Source: Odontocerum albicorne
Taxonomy: Eukaryota > Arthropoda > Insecta > Trichoptera > Odontoceridae
Direction: 5' to 3'
DNA length: 64,000 nucleotides
Assembly: GCA_949825065.1 (NCBI GenBank)
Contig: OX463864.1
Span: forward strand, 17,807,327 to 17,871,326
The notes under the pieces are model-generated. The model did no database searches and was not told where the DNA came from. It saw only the letters and a program-made list of their open reading frames with translations. Shown in pieces: positions 53,120 to 62,987 of the stretch. The translations under genes and the position numbers were made by a program. Position 1 is the stretch's first letter. Each line of letters starts with the position of its first letter.

Positions 53120-53262
53120 TATATATTTTTTTTTTATTTTTTTATTTTTTTGTATTTTTTTTTTTTTTTTTTTTTATACCCACTTTGCACGGATTTCTCC
53201 TGTTACACAAAGAGGGTTTGCTTCTAGCGTTAGCTTATTCGTTAGGAATCCACATTATGACA
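53120..53262 (-). mobile_element. LINE-F 3' end with long poly(A)
   Basis: A T-run of about 50 nt (53127-53178, interrupted by A) on the plus strand is followed by CACTTTGCACGGATTTCTCC and GCTAGCGTTAGCTTATTCG-type text shared with 41985 and 62990. It is a minimal 5'-truncated insertion whose poly(A) is still long, so it is recent. Confidence 0.8.
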
Positions 53263-53264
53263 TT

Positions 53265-53890
53265 TTTGAGATAAATATACCAATATTACGTAGTCCTGAA
53301 TCAATTTGAATTTTTCAAAACAAGATATCTCCTCGTGAAATCAATGCAAAATAGTGATTAAAATAAGAGTTTTTTTTCAAACTCAGATATGTCCACGAGG
53401 TTGTTTTTATCAAAGTCAGACATGTCTTTTTATACCAATCAAAGAGCGCCATCATTCAAGATGGCCGATCAACTCGGGTATGTCCATGCGGTGTTGTATC
53501 AAAATCATGCATTTTCAACGGGCGTTTTTCAAAAGTGGATATGTCCAAATTAAAATATGCTTTATTTTTTCTACTGACTTGAATTTCTAGGAATTTTGTT
53601 TTGAAAACACAATGTCATTTATAAAGCAGTTCTCAAAAAGACACATAATTTTTATATATATAGTTTTCAGTGATCAGGGACAAAATACCGTTTTGCTCTG
53701 TTTGAACTTGCGTGGACGTACCTGGGTTTGAAAAGCGTCGACACAATTATACATTGTCACACCAAAAATTCTTTTCAGTGTTCACATTCCTACAGTATTT
53801 TTTTCGGCTTTTTTCAGTCTGGTTCCACATTCTCATGTCACTTACTTACATACCAGTTGATGTATTTATCTTGACATATTATGATGCTGT
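53265..53890. other. Spacer with short phased motifs
   Basis: ATATGTCCACGAGG, CATGTC and ATGTCCATGCGG recur irregularly between 53385 and 53550 next to TTTTTCAAA or TTTATCAAA. Beyond that, nothing is recognised. Confidence 0.4.
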
Positions 53891-53894
53891 TTTG

Positions 53895-54095
53895 TGTTAT
53901 TTTTATTGTATAACACTCTTTTGCATGCAGTCTGGCAAGCTTATTGTCATGTGTCAATCTCTTCCATTCATTAAAGAGGTCTTAAGTAAAAACCAGATAG
54001 GAATCCTTTCTTTAAAAAAACGGGTTCCAACGGAATCGAACCCGCAAATCCCAGGACGAGAGACAAACATCTTAGAAACTACACCTCGAAGATCT
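53895..54095 (-). repeat. tRNA-derived SINE-1 copy
   Basis: The minus strand has the B box GGGTTCGATTCCGTTGG and body AAAGGATTCCTATCTGG. The A box is decayed (GTGTAGTTTCTAAGATG). Confidence 0.78.
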
Positions 54096-54177
54096 TCCAA
54101 TTCGAGTAGATATATTTTAGTGCTTATTAAAATCATCAAAATATCATATCATGTAATAATATCCGGCAACCAATTAT

Positions 54178-54392
54178 TGTATTGTATTACACTTTTATTG
54201 TATACAGTACAATCTAGTGGGTGTATTGCCATGTTGCAATATCTTCCAACCAACCATAAATATGTCAAAAAGGCCTTAAATGAAAACCAGACTGGAATTC
54301 TTTTTACAAAAATCTGGGTTCCACCGGGATTTGAACTCACAAATTCCGGATTGGGAGACAGGTCTCTTACCAACTAGGTCACGGAGATAATC
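54178..54392 (-). repeat. tRNA-derived SINE-1 copy
   Basis: The minus strand has GTGACCTAGTTGGTAAGAG (A box), GAGTTCAAATCCCGGTGG (B box), the body, and a tail ending TGTATACAATAAAAGTG. About 215 bp, adjacent to the previous copy in the same direction. Confidence 0.85.
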
Positions 54393-54394
54393 AT

Positions 54395-54482
54395 TTATTG
54401 TATGACACTTCATTGTAAAAAAATTAGATAAGCTTATTGCAAAGTGGAATTTTTTTCTAGCCAACCAGACAAAAGTTCATTA
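54395..54482 (-). repeat. SINE-1 tail, third in a row
   Basis: ATTGTATGACACTTCATTG, AAGCTTATTGCAAAGTGG and TCTAGCCAACCAGAC match the inverse of the SINE-1 3' half. It forms a same-direction run with the two copies before it. Confidence 0.65.
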
Positions 54483-54489
54483 AGTATGT

Positions 54490-55690
54490 TATATGGTCGT
54501 AAAGAATATTTTAATATTTTTTACAAGATTCATGAAAAAATAAACATTGTAAAAATAAATGTTAGATATCGTCAATAGACGAAAAGGAAGTGATAGTGAA
54601 GTGAAAAAAAAATCTAGAATAAAACTAGATATTATTATTGACATGAAATTAAGACTTTTTAAACATGCCAATGGTGGAGCGAATCTAACAATTGTTTGTA
54701 ACTGGTCGACTCACTGCATGGATAGTAAAGGGATGACGTAAAAACATCATCCCTGTGCCAAAGAAAAAGGCTCTACGTAATATGAGAATCCACATCAAGT
54801 GTTTGCATAGTATTTAGATACATAGAGACTGTTTCACATAGAGTGGAGCGATGCCGCATGCTACGAGTATATACGGGAAACTGCTTCAGCCGCTTGCCGG
54901 TTGAGTGTATACCGCGCCAGTATATCAATATACCAGTATACCACCTACCTACCGCTTGTATGTCTGTGTGTCGTGTGGATGTATGCGAGTGGCACGCGCA
55001 CGGGTCATTTCCTCGTTCAAACAGGGGAGATCATTACAAAATATATTTCTTTCTCCAATAAATTGATGGTTCCAAATCGATCCTATATGGCAGCGTATTA
55101 TGATCATTTTTTTATGGCATAGAATAGTACTGTGGTGTGAAATAAAGCTTTAGGAAACACTCGAAGACAATCTTTATTGGGTGGTCTTATAAAAAAATAT
55201 TTAAGTAAATTAATACCACACCTAAAGCCGAATGTGTGAATATCACATATCAGAAGAATTACAAACAGCTTGTCTTCCTTGGGATAAGTTTTCCGTGTTT
55301 TTTTTAAATAAACAAGTTTTTCTGATCACATGCAGATGCGGAGAAGTATCAAATCTAATGGGCGCAGCCACTATATTCCTATCTTTACACTGAATTTAGC
55401 CTGTACACCGCGTTAAAATTCAAATTCCACGAATCCTGTGCGCGGCACAATTTCGGCGTTTTTTAATTTCTAAGCTTAAACGCGTATTTTGTTTAGAACC
55501 ACTGATATTTGATTACAACACCAAGTAAACATGACATTCAAGTAATTTTATGATAATACATAATAGTCATTACTCTCAAGGAGACTCATTAAATAAAGGA
55601 GATAAACTAAACATTACGTAAAATACACAAAGGAATGCTACAGATCACATCACAGGCGTTTGTGCTTCCCGCGAGGAACACGTTAAATAT
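54490..55690. other. Spacer
   Basis: No gene or family repeat recognised. A GC-richer block at 54850-55020 has irregular TATACCAGTATACC-like short repeats (54915-54945). 55345-55385 carries the GCAGCC motif of the 52385 fold-back. Confidence 0.45.
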
Positions 55691-55699
55691 ATTTAATTT

Positions 55700-55940
55700 T
55701 TTGTAATTTGTTTTATCAAACACCGTTTATTCCACTTTTTGTAACGGTATAACCCTACCGGTTTCAAGGTTTTCACCTCATCATCAGGGGAGCACAAACA
55801 AAGTGATGATGATGGTGATGAGGTGAAAGCCTTGAAACCGGTAGGGTTATACCGTTACAAAAAGTGGAATAAACAGTGTTCGATAAAAACAAATTACAAT
55901 GTCTTTAAACCTCCACAATGTCAATGCCTTAACTTTAAAT
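55700..55940. mobile_element. Head-to-head pair of Penelope-like ends (PLE-1)
   Basis: 55700-55800 is a minus-strand and 55806-55940 a plus-strand copy of the PLE-1 end. Between them lies only AAAGTGATGATGATGG. Both carry the CTGATGA/TGATGATGA, TGAAAGCC or TGAAAACC, and TTGAAACCGG motifs. The plus-strand copy runs on into ACAATGTCAATGCCTTAACT. The pair forms a roughly 100-bp palindrome. Confidence 0.8.
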
Positions 55941-56194
55941 AATATATATTTAATTTGTAATATTTTTTATCCATTGAGGAGTGTTTGCTTTTTAGTTGGC
56001 CCTATATAAATTTTTCTATTATTATTATTATTATTTTAAAAGGTAGAAATTATGTTACCAAATACAGAAAACCTGACAAACTAAGTTTATTTTATGATTT
56101 ATGATTTTATACATACGGTACACATATATACTTTCACGCAGTTTCTCTGTTAAGATAGGCAGAGAGGACATAAGTAAGACTTTCATAACACGAC

Positions 56195-56455
56195 GCAATT
56201 CCTACGATTTCTTTGACCTTTTACATTTTTTTCTTTCAAAATATAATTCCCTTGATACAACCTTACTTTCGTTGATCTTCCTCTATCACGCTTTTACTCA
56301 CATATTCAGTGTATGTTTTTTTGTCAGCCTTTCTTTATTCATTCGTTCCACATATCCAAACCATTTCAGAGTAATCTTCTTCATCTTACTCAACACATCA
56401 GTCTTAAGTCCACCTTCATCCATAACCCCTTCAATATTTAAAGATAAATATTGCT
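56195..56455 (-). pseudogene. LINE-A C-terminal fragment
   Basis: The plus strand is the inverse of the LINE-A end: CCTACGATTTCTTTGACC, TTGATACAACC, CATTCGTTCCACATATCC, then CTTACTCAACACATCAGTC. On the minus strand this reads traces of VLSKMKKIT(L)KWFGYVERMN and RGRSTK. Confidence 0.7.
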
Positions 56456-56459
56456 TCTT

Positions 56460-56580
56460 TTGTGTATTTTTAAATATCGATAAGGATGATTGAACCAGGA
56501 AGATTGTTCCACAATCGAGCCGACTGTCATGTCGTCAGCATCAACATGTTGTTGAATTTCTCTCGTGCTTTTTCCCTTCT
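56460..56580. other. Short spacer
   Basis: GATGATTGAACCAGGAAGATTG does not match other repeats here. Confidence 0.35.
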
Positions 56581-56584
56581 CTGG

Positions 56585-57000
56585 AAAGAAACTGAGTATC
56601 GGCGCGATGGTTAATAATTAACATTTTAGATTATAAACGAAACTATCGGTTCTAGTTGACATAAGTAGTTCTTCGTGCTCTTACAATTGAAATAACAAAC
56701 CATTTTGACACGTTAAAGAAGAGTTTGTTATGAATGTTCCATTTATATTTAACATAATTATTGATATCATCCTGGAGTTTCCTACAGTCGTTAAGGCTCG
56801 ATATTTTTAGGAACAATTTAAGATCATCCGCAAATAATAAAACATTTGAGTGAGTCATACTTTTTTCACATCATTAATAAAAATAAGAAAAAGTGTTGGC
56901 CCTAAATTTGATCCCTGCGGAACACCTGAGTTAACATGGAATTGATCAGATTTATATCTGAATAAATATCCCATAAGAGACAAATGATAAATAAATAAAT
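56585..57000 (-). pseudogene. Jockey/CR1-like reverse transcriptase fragment
   Basis: The minus strand reads LMGYLFRYKSDQFHVNSGVP, QGSNLGPTLFLIFINDVKK and, after a frameshift, MTHSNVLLFADDLKLFLKI, NDCRKLQDDINN, NKLFFNVSK. GVPQGS with LGP.LF..FIND and FADD are the palm motifs of non-LTR reverse transcriptases; FADD carries two catalytic aspartates. Only about 110 of several hundred residues remain. An AAAT microsatellite borders it at 56985-57010, inside a duplicated CCATAAGAGACAAA. Confidence 0.85.
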
Positions 57001-57009
57001 AAATAAATG

Positions 57010-57415
57010 ATAAATACTCCATAAGAGACAAACTGTTTTCAATTTCGAAAATAGTCAGCGAATAACTTTAAAAGCGGTAAATAACATACGAGTAGTTCAA
57101 TAACTCGAAATTGAAGATAATGGACCGCGACCTCAGAGTTGGTAGAGTCTTCACGGAGCAGCAGTCCCGCAAAGCGCTCCTACAACTACTAACGACGTCG
57201 TAATGAACCTCAGTGCGGTGATTTATGGAGATGGAAGATATTCACTTCATACCATTCCCCCGAAGACCAGTTCAGTTACGAACCAATGCTTACAATCTGC
57301 TTTATAACTTTTAACAGTGTTTTACAAAATTATGTGTAGTAAGCCAATGAAAGGTTGATGAATTCTGCCGAGTTGTTTTTTTTTCAGATGTTCAAAGAGT
57401 TACGAGGTATATCTA
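57010..57415. other. Spacer
   Basis: ACCGCGACCTCAGAGTTGGTAGAG near 57124 looks like a degenerate tRNA A-box region, but no B box follows. Nothing else is recognised. Confidence 0.4.
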
Positions 57416-57692
57416 ACAGCGTGTTGCGATATGATATAAAGTCAATGAGGAACTAAAATATATAAACTCGAACCGAACAGTATTAAAATCTGCTAAGATG
57501 ATAGTCCAAAACTGAGTTTTAATATCAATTTTAGTTAATTAAATGTGAATATGAAAAGAGTGCCGAATATACAGTAAAGAAGTGAATGCAAAATGAAATA
57601 AAAAGAGACAAAAAGAGCCGAATAAATGCTGTATAAGTGAGCGCGAAATGTGAACATGCAAAAAAGAGACTAAAAGTGCTGAATAAATGCTA

Positions 57693-58008
57693 CTAGTTGC
57701 AACCCGTGAAATATTCACGGAAGTAAAACAAATTCTACATTTATGATAATATATATTCATAAATGTAGAATTTGTTTATATATATAATTTATACATCGTC
57801 CCCTTTTACACCCGTTCAAAAATTGTTAGGTAGGTATTTAAAATTCATTCAGTATCACGGACCCACCGAGATTCTAATTTCGAATTACTTTCGGAGAGAA
57901 TCCAATTATTCCTCTCTCGCTCTCTTGTATTCAAAATTCAATTCTCGTATTATTTCTTTGGCGACAAATGTCGTACGGGCTTTGTCCTATTTATACTATA
58001 ATATAAGT
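57693..58008. mobile_element. Insertion in the LINE-A array, with hairpins
   Basis: It starts after TACTAG with TTGCAACCCGTG and AATATTCACGG (a small palindrome), then a 21-bp-arm hairpin at 57726-57777, and ends before AGTGAGTGC. No coding capacity or sure target duplication. The CTAG at the edge and the hairpin could fit a Helitron end, but I am not certain. Confidence 0.45.
57726..57777. repeat. Perfect hairpin, 21-bp arms
   Basis: AAACAAATTCTACATTTATGA-type arm at 57726-57746 and its exact inverse at 57757-57777, with a 10-nt AT loop. Confidence 0.9.
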
Positions 58009-58649
58009 GAGTGCAAAATGTGAACTTGCAAAACAGACTAAAAGTGCCGAATAAATGCTATGGAAGTGAGTGTAAAATGTGTGCATGAAATAAAAAGAGA
58101 CAAAAAGAGCCGAATAAAAAGCTATATAAGTGAGTGCAGAATGTAAACATGCAACAATGAGACTAAAAGTGCCGAATAAATGCTATGGAAGTGAGTGTAA
58201 AATGTGTGCATGAAATAAAAAGAGACAAAAAGAGCCGAATAAAAAGCTATATAAGTGAGTGCAGAATGTAAACATGCAACAATGAGACTAATAGTGCCGA
58301 ATAAATGCTATGGAAGTGAGTGTAAAATGTGTGCATGAAATAAAAAGAGACAAAAAGAGCCGATAAAAAGTTATATAAGTGAGTGCAGAATGTAAACATG
58401 CAACAATGAGAATAAAAGTGCTAAATAAATGCCATAGAAGTGAGTACAGCCAAACCAATTATATAGAAATGAGTGCAAAATGTGAAAATGGAAAAAAAGA
58501 GACAAAAAGAGCCGAATATATGCTATAGAATGAGTGCATTGAGAAGAATACACGGAGTGACAATGTATGACATAATTTGGAATGATGTGATAAGGGATGA
58601 ATGTGAATTTGAGGCTGATGTATTGAGAAAGACATAGATGATGATATAG

Positions 58650-58745
58650 AACAAATCAATGAACAAATACGACCATAACAAATGCACAATGAAAATTAGA
58701 GTGGAAGATAGGGAAGAGAAATATCAAGAAAAGACATGTTTGTAT
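58650..58745. other. Junction between LINE copies
   Basis: Short spacer with no feature; ends at TATATATATTATATTATTTA before the PLE-1-like stub AAAGGCATTAACGTC (58766). Confidence 0.35.
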
Positions 58746-58789
58746 ATATATATTATATTATTTATAGTAAAGGCATTAACGTCAGCTGG

Positions 58790-59125
58790 TGTGTCCCTAA
58801 GAGTCAAAATAAAAATCTCACGCATTAGTGGAAGCCTGGGTGTTACAGACATCGACAGTAAGATGGAGGAGAGGCGGATGGATTGAGATGGTATGGGCAC
58901 GTTGGACGCAGAGCACCCGATCATATTGCGAACCAAGCAATCTCCATGGATCTTCCTCGAATAACAACCAGAGGAAGACCAAATAATTCATGGGTGTTGC
59001 AAAAAGATAGCCTGATGCAGAGGCACTGCCTGGGGGACGTAGTCCGGGACAGAAGAGCATACAACCTGAGGACGAGGAGAGCTGACCCCAACAGTCTTCG
59101 CAGACAGTGAGTTGGGATAGAGCAA
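58790..59125 (+). pseudogene. LINE-C C-terminal fragment
   Basis: A frame from about 58800 reads SVKIKISRISGSLGVTDIDS, then (after a stop) MRWYGHVGRRAPDHIANQAI, SMDLPRITTRGRPNNSWVLQ, DSLMQRHCLGDVVRDRRAY and NSLRRQ, ending at 59110. RWYGHV and GRP..W are C-terminal LINE hallmarks. It matches the minus-strand copy at 51070-51290 closely. Confidence 0.85.
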
Positions 59126-59136
59126 GGGAGAAGAAG

Positions 59137-59297
59137 TTAAGGCATTAACGTTGTGGAGGTTTAAATACATTGTAATTTGTTTTATCAAACAAGTCTTGTT
59201 TGTGCTCCCTGATGATGAGGTGAAAGCCTTGAAACCGGTAGGGTTATACCGTTACAACAAGTGGAATAAACAGTGTTTGATAAAACAAATTAAAGAA
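59137..59297. mobile_element. Penelope-like ends (PLE-1), inverted stub plus full end
   Basis: 59137-59190 is an inverse stub (GGCATTAACGTTGTGG, GTTTTATCAAACA) and 59195-59297 a plus-strand end (GTGCTCCCTGATGATGAGG, AAAGCCTTGAAACCGG, AAACAGTGTTTGATAAAAC). The two point at each other, as at 55700. It abuts the LINE-C end. Confidence 0.75.
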
Positions 59298-59299
59298 GG

Positions 59300-59690
59300 T
59301 ATATAGATCTAGACGAGGCGGAGAATGTGTATCGAAAAAAGAAAGTCAGCGCCTGTGCTCTCTCTACCTACCCCGACAGGAAAACGTGATGGTATGGACG
59401 AATGCATATAAACTCAGCTTTTGACTAATATGTCTGTAGGTTTTTATGTCTTTTCTTCTTTCCTATCCCTCCAACACATCCAAATTGATAATCAGGACAT
59501 AGAAAAGAACATGGCCTGTAAATTTATAATCTCATCTGCCACTGAAGTAGATGGAATTCATGGATCGTCATTGCACGTGTTGGCAATACTTTGGCACGTC
59601 AATAGGCAATAACACTCGTATACGTATTTTGTACGTGTATTTTTTCATACGAATTCTTTAAAGAAGATATTTTTATTGCTATAAAGGAAA
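59300..59690. other. Spacer
   Basis: CTCTACCTACCCCGACAGG (59358) resembles a short promiscuous motif found near several repeats (CTACCCTGATAGGG, 24752). No gene recognised. Confidence 0.4.
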
Positions 59691-59694
59691 ATCC

Positions 59695-59768
59695 GGGCTT
59701 CAACGGGAATCGAACCCGAAACCCTCAGATGAAAGTCAAGTGACCAAGAAGGCCAGGGTTATCATCTT
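59695..59768 (-). repeat. tRNA-like SINE head
   Basis: The minus strand has GGGTTCGATTCCCGTTGA (B box) and CTGGCCTTCTTGGTCACTTG (A-box region). It resembles SINE-1, but its body is lost. Confidence 0.65.
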
Positions 59769-59814
59769 CGAGTTATTCTTCTTTATGGTATAAAGTATTC
59801 CGGAGTTTGTATCG

Positions 59815-59960
59815 CGTTTTTTTGTGGCTTGAAGTGCTGATGTTTCGAGATTACTGCAGGTCTCATCTTCAGGTCTATCAGTTTCGATATTAGTGAGGAT
59901 ACGTGCTAAATTCCGTTTGTTTTTTATCGGAGTCTCAACCGTAACGTGAGTATTAGATTG
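59815..59960 (-). mobile_element. Possible second Penelope-like end (PLE-2)
   Basis: The minus strand reads GACCTGAAGATGAGACC, TGCAGTAATCTCGAAACATC and then AGCACTTCAAGCC. The arrangement CTGAAGA-T-GAGA...TCTC-GAAAC has the same layout as PLE-1 but a different sequence. No coding part is attached; the assignment rests on that layout alone. Confidence 0.45.
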
Positions 59961-59964
59961 TTAG

Positions 59965-60370
59965 GCAACCCCTCGTAGGCGAGTACGATTGTTAGCCCTT
60001 CTATAGATATAATAATACAGAAGGCACTAGATATGTGAGAAAACCTAGAAAAACGTAGCCATGACTATATAAATTAAATTAAGAAAGAGCGAATAGCCTT
60101 TTTGGAAAAAGAAAATATATTATATGACAATATGTTTAAACAATCCAGATGCAAAATATGCATGTTAAGATATAATGAATGAAGTGGAGCTCTACTCTCT
60201 TTACCTATCATAATAGGGGCGTAATGGTTATGATGAACATCTTTGAAAACATACTTTCCGGTTAGCGAAATTCCTCTATTGTCCGCAATCTTAATTCTTA
60301 ATCTAGAAAGGAAATACTCATTTTCGATTAATTTACATCCATGTTTTTAATATTTTTTCTAAATAAGTGC
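59965..60370. other. Spacer
   Basis: No feature recognised. Confidence 0.4.
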
Positions 60371-60374
60371 ATTG

Positions 60375-60598
60375 ACGAACTCCAAGGTCTAGTTGGTAAG
60401 ACGCATCATCCGATCCAGGGGTTGCGGGTTCGAACCCAGCTTTTCCTGCTGTAGCCCATATTTTATCAAAAAAGATTCCAGTCTGACTTTCACTCAAGAC
60501 ATCTTAAACATCTTTCTGGTTGGCTGGAAGAGATTACCACATGGAAATGAGCCCGACAGGTTATACTGTATACATCGAAATTATAATGTAATACTTTG
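60375..60598 (+). repeat. tRNA-derived SINE-1, full-length copy
   Basis: CTCCAAGGTCTAGTTGGTAAG (A box), GCGGGTTCGAACCCAGC (B box), AAAAAAGATTCCAGTCTG, TTTCTGGTTGGCTGGAAGAG, then a tail GTTATACTGTATACATCG. About 225 bp. It shows the element in the plus orientation most clearly. Confidence 0.87.
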
Positions 60599-60682
60599 TT
60601 TCAACCAACACTGCTATACCATTTTTAGATGCAATTCATAGGGTGTTTATTGGTGATGGAAAATTTTTCATCAAGGTTAATA

Positions 60683-60893
60683 TAATATATTACACTTTGT
60701 TAGTGTACAGTACAATCTGGTAGGCTTATTGCCATCTGGTAATCTCTTCCAATAAACTAGAGATGAGATAAAGTTGCCTTATGTGAACTGATCCAGACTG
60801 AAATCCTTTAAAAAAACAAATTCCAACGCGAATCGAAGCCGCAACCCCCAGGTTGATAGATATGTATCTTATCAAGTAGGCCACGAAGGATTA
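60683..60893 (-). repeat. tRNA-derived SINE-1 copy
   Basis: The minus strand has TCGTGGCCTACTTGATAAG (A box) and GGCTTCGATTCGCGTTGG (B box), then the usual body and tail. It lies in inverse orientation to the copy at 60375. Confidence 0.8.
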
Positions 60894-60894
60894 A

Positions 60895-61150
60895 TGTAAT
60901 AATATTAAAATTTTCAAATATATCAAAATAATGTTGGTTGGTTTCATTTTGCGTACTTAAGTTTTAAGGTTTTGAAATGGTTTATACCTAGTAACAATAA
61001 AAATAAACGCCAATAAATACTAAAACATTTCAAAAACCATTTTGACTATCACACACATTAAAAAAATAAGTACGAATCCGAAATTATTATTTTTTTATTT
61101 CCATCAGTAAAACGAAAACTCCAGTTAGGCTTGCGCCCCAACGCTCGGAA
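60895..61150. other. AT-rich spacer
   Basis: No feature recognised. ATTTTGCGTACTTAAG and AATAAGTACGAATC are weak inverse echoes around a roughly 100-bp interval. Confidence 0.4.
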
Positions 61151-61154
61151 TTGT

Positions 61155-61430
61155 AGAGTCCATAAGCTCATCTTACTTGTCTTGAGGAAGCGTCAGGGAC
61201 GGTTGGTCGAAACGTCACGCTCGAGAGCCTCCCCCTCAAAGACGACTGTTTCCTGTGCGGCGGTGTGAGGACGCTTATATGCCCATGCTCGCAACGTGTC
61301 CTGCCCAACGTAAGGCAATGAGGGATGTTTGCCGCCAAAAATAACGTTTTTCTTCGTTTTAAGAACAATTTAATGTTTAAGCGTTCTTGAGATATTGTAA
61401 GACACAAGATAGCGCTTCAGAAATAAATGT
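61155..61430 (+). other. GC-richer segment with a Penelope-end-like motif
   Basis: CTTGAGGAAGCG ... GGTCGAAACGTCACG resembles the CTTGAGGAAG...CGAAACGTC ends of some Penelope-like families. The rest (61200-61340) is richer in GC than its surroundings, and a 79-codon minus-strand frame is open, but no domain is recognised. Confidence 0.35.
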
Positions 61431-61434
61431 CTCA

Positions 61435-61790
61435 GATAACGAGCATAGATAAATTACAACTTCTGTGTACTATAATAGTTTGTAAGATGCCTAAAGTCAG
61501 GGGTTGTAAGTTTGTTGTCAGCCATTCTATGAATGGAAGACACCTGTGTATGTATTGATTTATTATGTGACAACTATTACACTTCAGCAAGCATGCATTA
61601 TTGATAAATTAAACTCAAAGTTGAGACTCTACTGCATAATTTTGATAGGCAGTTATTTTTTATGTATGTATGTCCTATTAAGATAGGACTATCATATAAC
61701 ACAAGTACGAGTATTTATGAAAAACAGCATATAAGCTACAGAAAAATACAAAATCAGAACAAACATAGTTTAAGAGTAAAACCAATTCAT
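61435..61790. other. AT-rich spacer
   Basis: No feature recognised. Confidence 0.4.
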
Positions 61791-61794
61791 AATT

Positions 61795-61872
61795 GAATTC
61801 ACCAGGAATCGAGGCGCCTGAAGCGCCTGCTTCTTTAACGTGAATGCTTACCGTTAGACCACTGACAATTAT
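61795..61872 (-). repeat. tRNA-derived SINE-2 copy
   Basis: The minus strand has GTGGTCTAACGGTAAGC (A box), TTCACGTTAAAGAAGCAGGC and CTCGATTCCTGG (B box), like 32272-32400. Confidence 0.65.
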
Positions 61873-61874
61873 TA

Positions 61875-62150
61875 GTAAAATATGGAAAATATATATTCAA
61901 AAAATATTACTTCGAGGCAAAATTTAAAAACAATGTGACTTTTCTTAAAAAGACAAAGAAAAATAATACTCACTTCCACATCAAAGGTGGACACTAACAC
62001 TTTACTATCTACAACACTTTTTAAAGATGTTGTAATTGGTATATTGGAAAATACTCATACATAATATTCAAATTTGTTGCCTGTTGCAGCACGCCTTTCA
62101 TCTTCCTCTAACTTTCAATAGGCCGTGATTTTATGATAGATCTTTTTTTG
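61875..62150. other. AT-rich spacer
   Basis: No feature recognised. Confidence 0.4.
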
Positions 62151-62152
62151 TC

Positions 62153-62256
62153 ATTTATTTTTATCAAACACTGTTTATTCCACTTTTTTGTAACGGTATA
62201 ACCCTACCGGTTTCAAGGCTTTCACATCATCTTCAGGGGAGCACAAACAAGATCTT
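62153..62256 (-). mobile_element. Penelope-like element end (PLE-1)
   Basis: The inverse of the standard end with CTGAAGATGATGTG and AAAGCCTTGAAACCGG. It lacks the outer GGCATTAAC block. Confidence 0.75.
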
Positions 62257-62259
62257 TTT

Positions 62260-62985
62260 TTTTATCGTTGTTGAATGGTCTGTCTTTATGTGTTCGAGAT
62301 AAGAATGACGTGTGCAGCTTTATGATACACTTAACCGTTCTATATGTGCAAACCATCTCAGATAGCGCATATTTATTAGTATTTATTATTACTTACATAA
62401 CATTTCAATGTGTTCTTTTTTAGGCAAGCCGAGAGAACAGATTTCTACATATTTCTATTAAAAAACTCGGCTCATTCCAGTTGAAATAAACGGTGTTATA
62501 ATACTAAGTTTAGTTTTTAGAAAAAAGTGTTATTGACTTCGAAATTCCACAAGTCATGTTATGGTTTTCTTTCTCTTAAACAGAAGAACAAAGCAAACAC
62601 CAGTAACTATTTTATAAAAAAAAGTGTGTACCAACAATAAAACTTCCTCCCTTGGACAATCATAATGATTGGTATCCGTCCATGCCGGAAGTTGCGGGAC
62701 GACCGAGGGTCGGCAACGGAGGGTCCATAATATAAAGGAGTGACCGATTATGCTTGCATTGTTGTACTGAGTTCGTTAGGTGACTTCTGTTAATGAGGAT
62801 GGACAAGAGGTGTTGTAATTTTACCTCTAAAATATAACTTGAAGACTCAATGTTTTTTTATGTTTCAACTATGTTTCTTATTTCACCTACTCCTGTTTCT
62901 AAAGAAAACATTTTCAATGTTCTAGATCCCTTGACTGAGTGGATTAATTTAATGTTACAAAAAAGATAAAGTAAGGATGTGTTAT
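62260..62985. other. Spacer with a promoter-like block
   Basis: 62690-62780 contains ATATAAAGGAG (62727) and, about 40 nt on, CTGAGTTCG within GTTGTACTGAG. This spacing loosely fits a TATA box and an arthropod initiator, as in an LTR or gene promoter. No coding follows. LINE-A traces may lie at 62290-62400. Confidence 0.35.
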
Positions 62986-62987
62986 GT

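Larger units (their letters stand above)
57540..58530. repeat. 62/63-bp tandem array inside LINE-A, interrupted
   Basis: GCCGAATAAATGCT (or close variants) recurs near 57617, 57678, 58046, 58109, 58171, 58234, 58296, 58359 and 58421. Three near-identical 125-bp dimers lie at 58046-58420. The same LINE segment is amplified as 55-bp units at 47742-48190 in another copy. A roughly 310-bp foreign segment (57693-58008) splits the array. Confidence 0.92.
57420..58645 (+). pseudogene. LINE-A fragment with internal expanded array
   Basis: Starts with traces of GYISNSVLRYDIKSMRN and LKYINSNRTVLKSAKMIVQN, equivalent to the RVVxGNKVN...YTRT...SAK block of LINE-A. After the expanded 57540-58530 segment it ends with LRRIHGVTMYDIIWNDVIRD and ECEFEADVLRKT at about 58636. 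Stops and frameshifts throughout. Confidence 0.75.

Noticed and set aside
53712..54377. A 221-codon plus-strand frame
   Set aside because: It runs antisense through two SINE-1 copies; the peptide is composition-driven and has no family motif.
54843..55122. GC-richer block with two overlapping frames
   Set aside because: No domain, no splice signals that make a model, and a local irregular TATACCAG repeat explains the composition.
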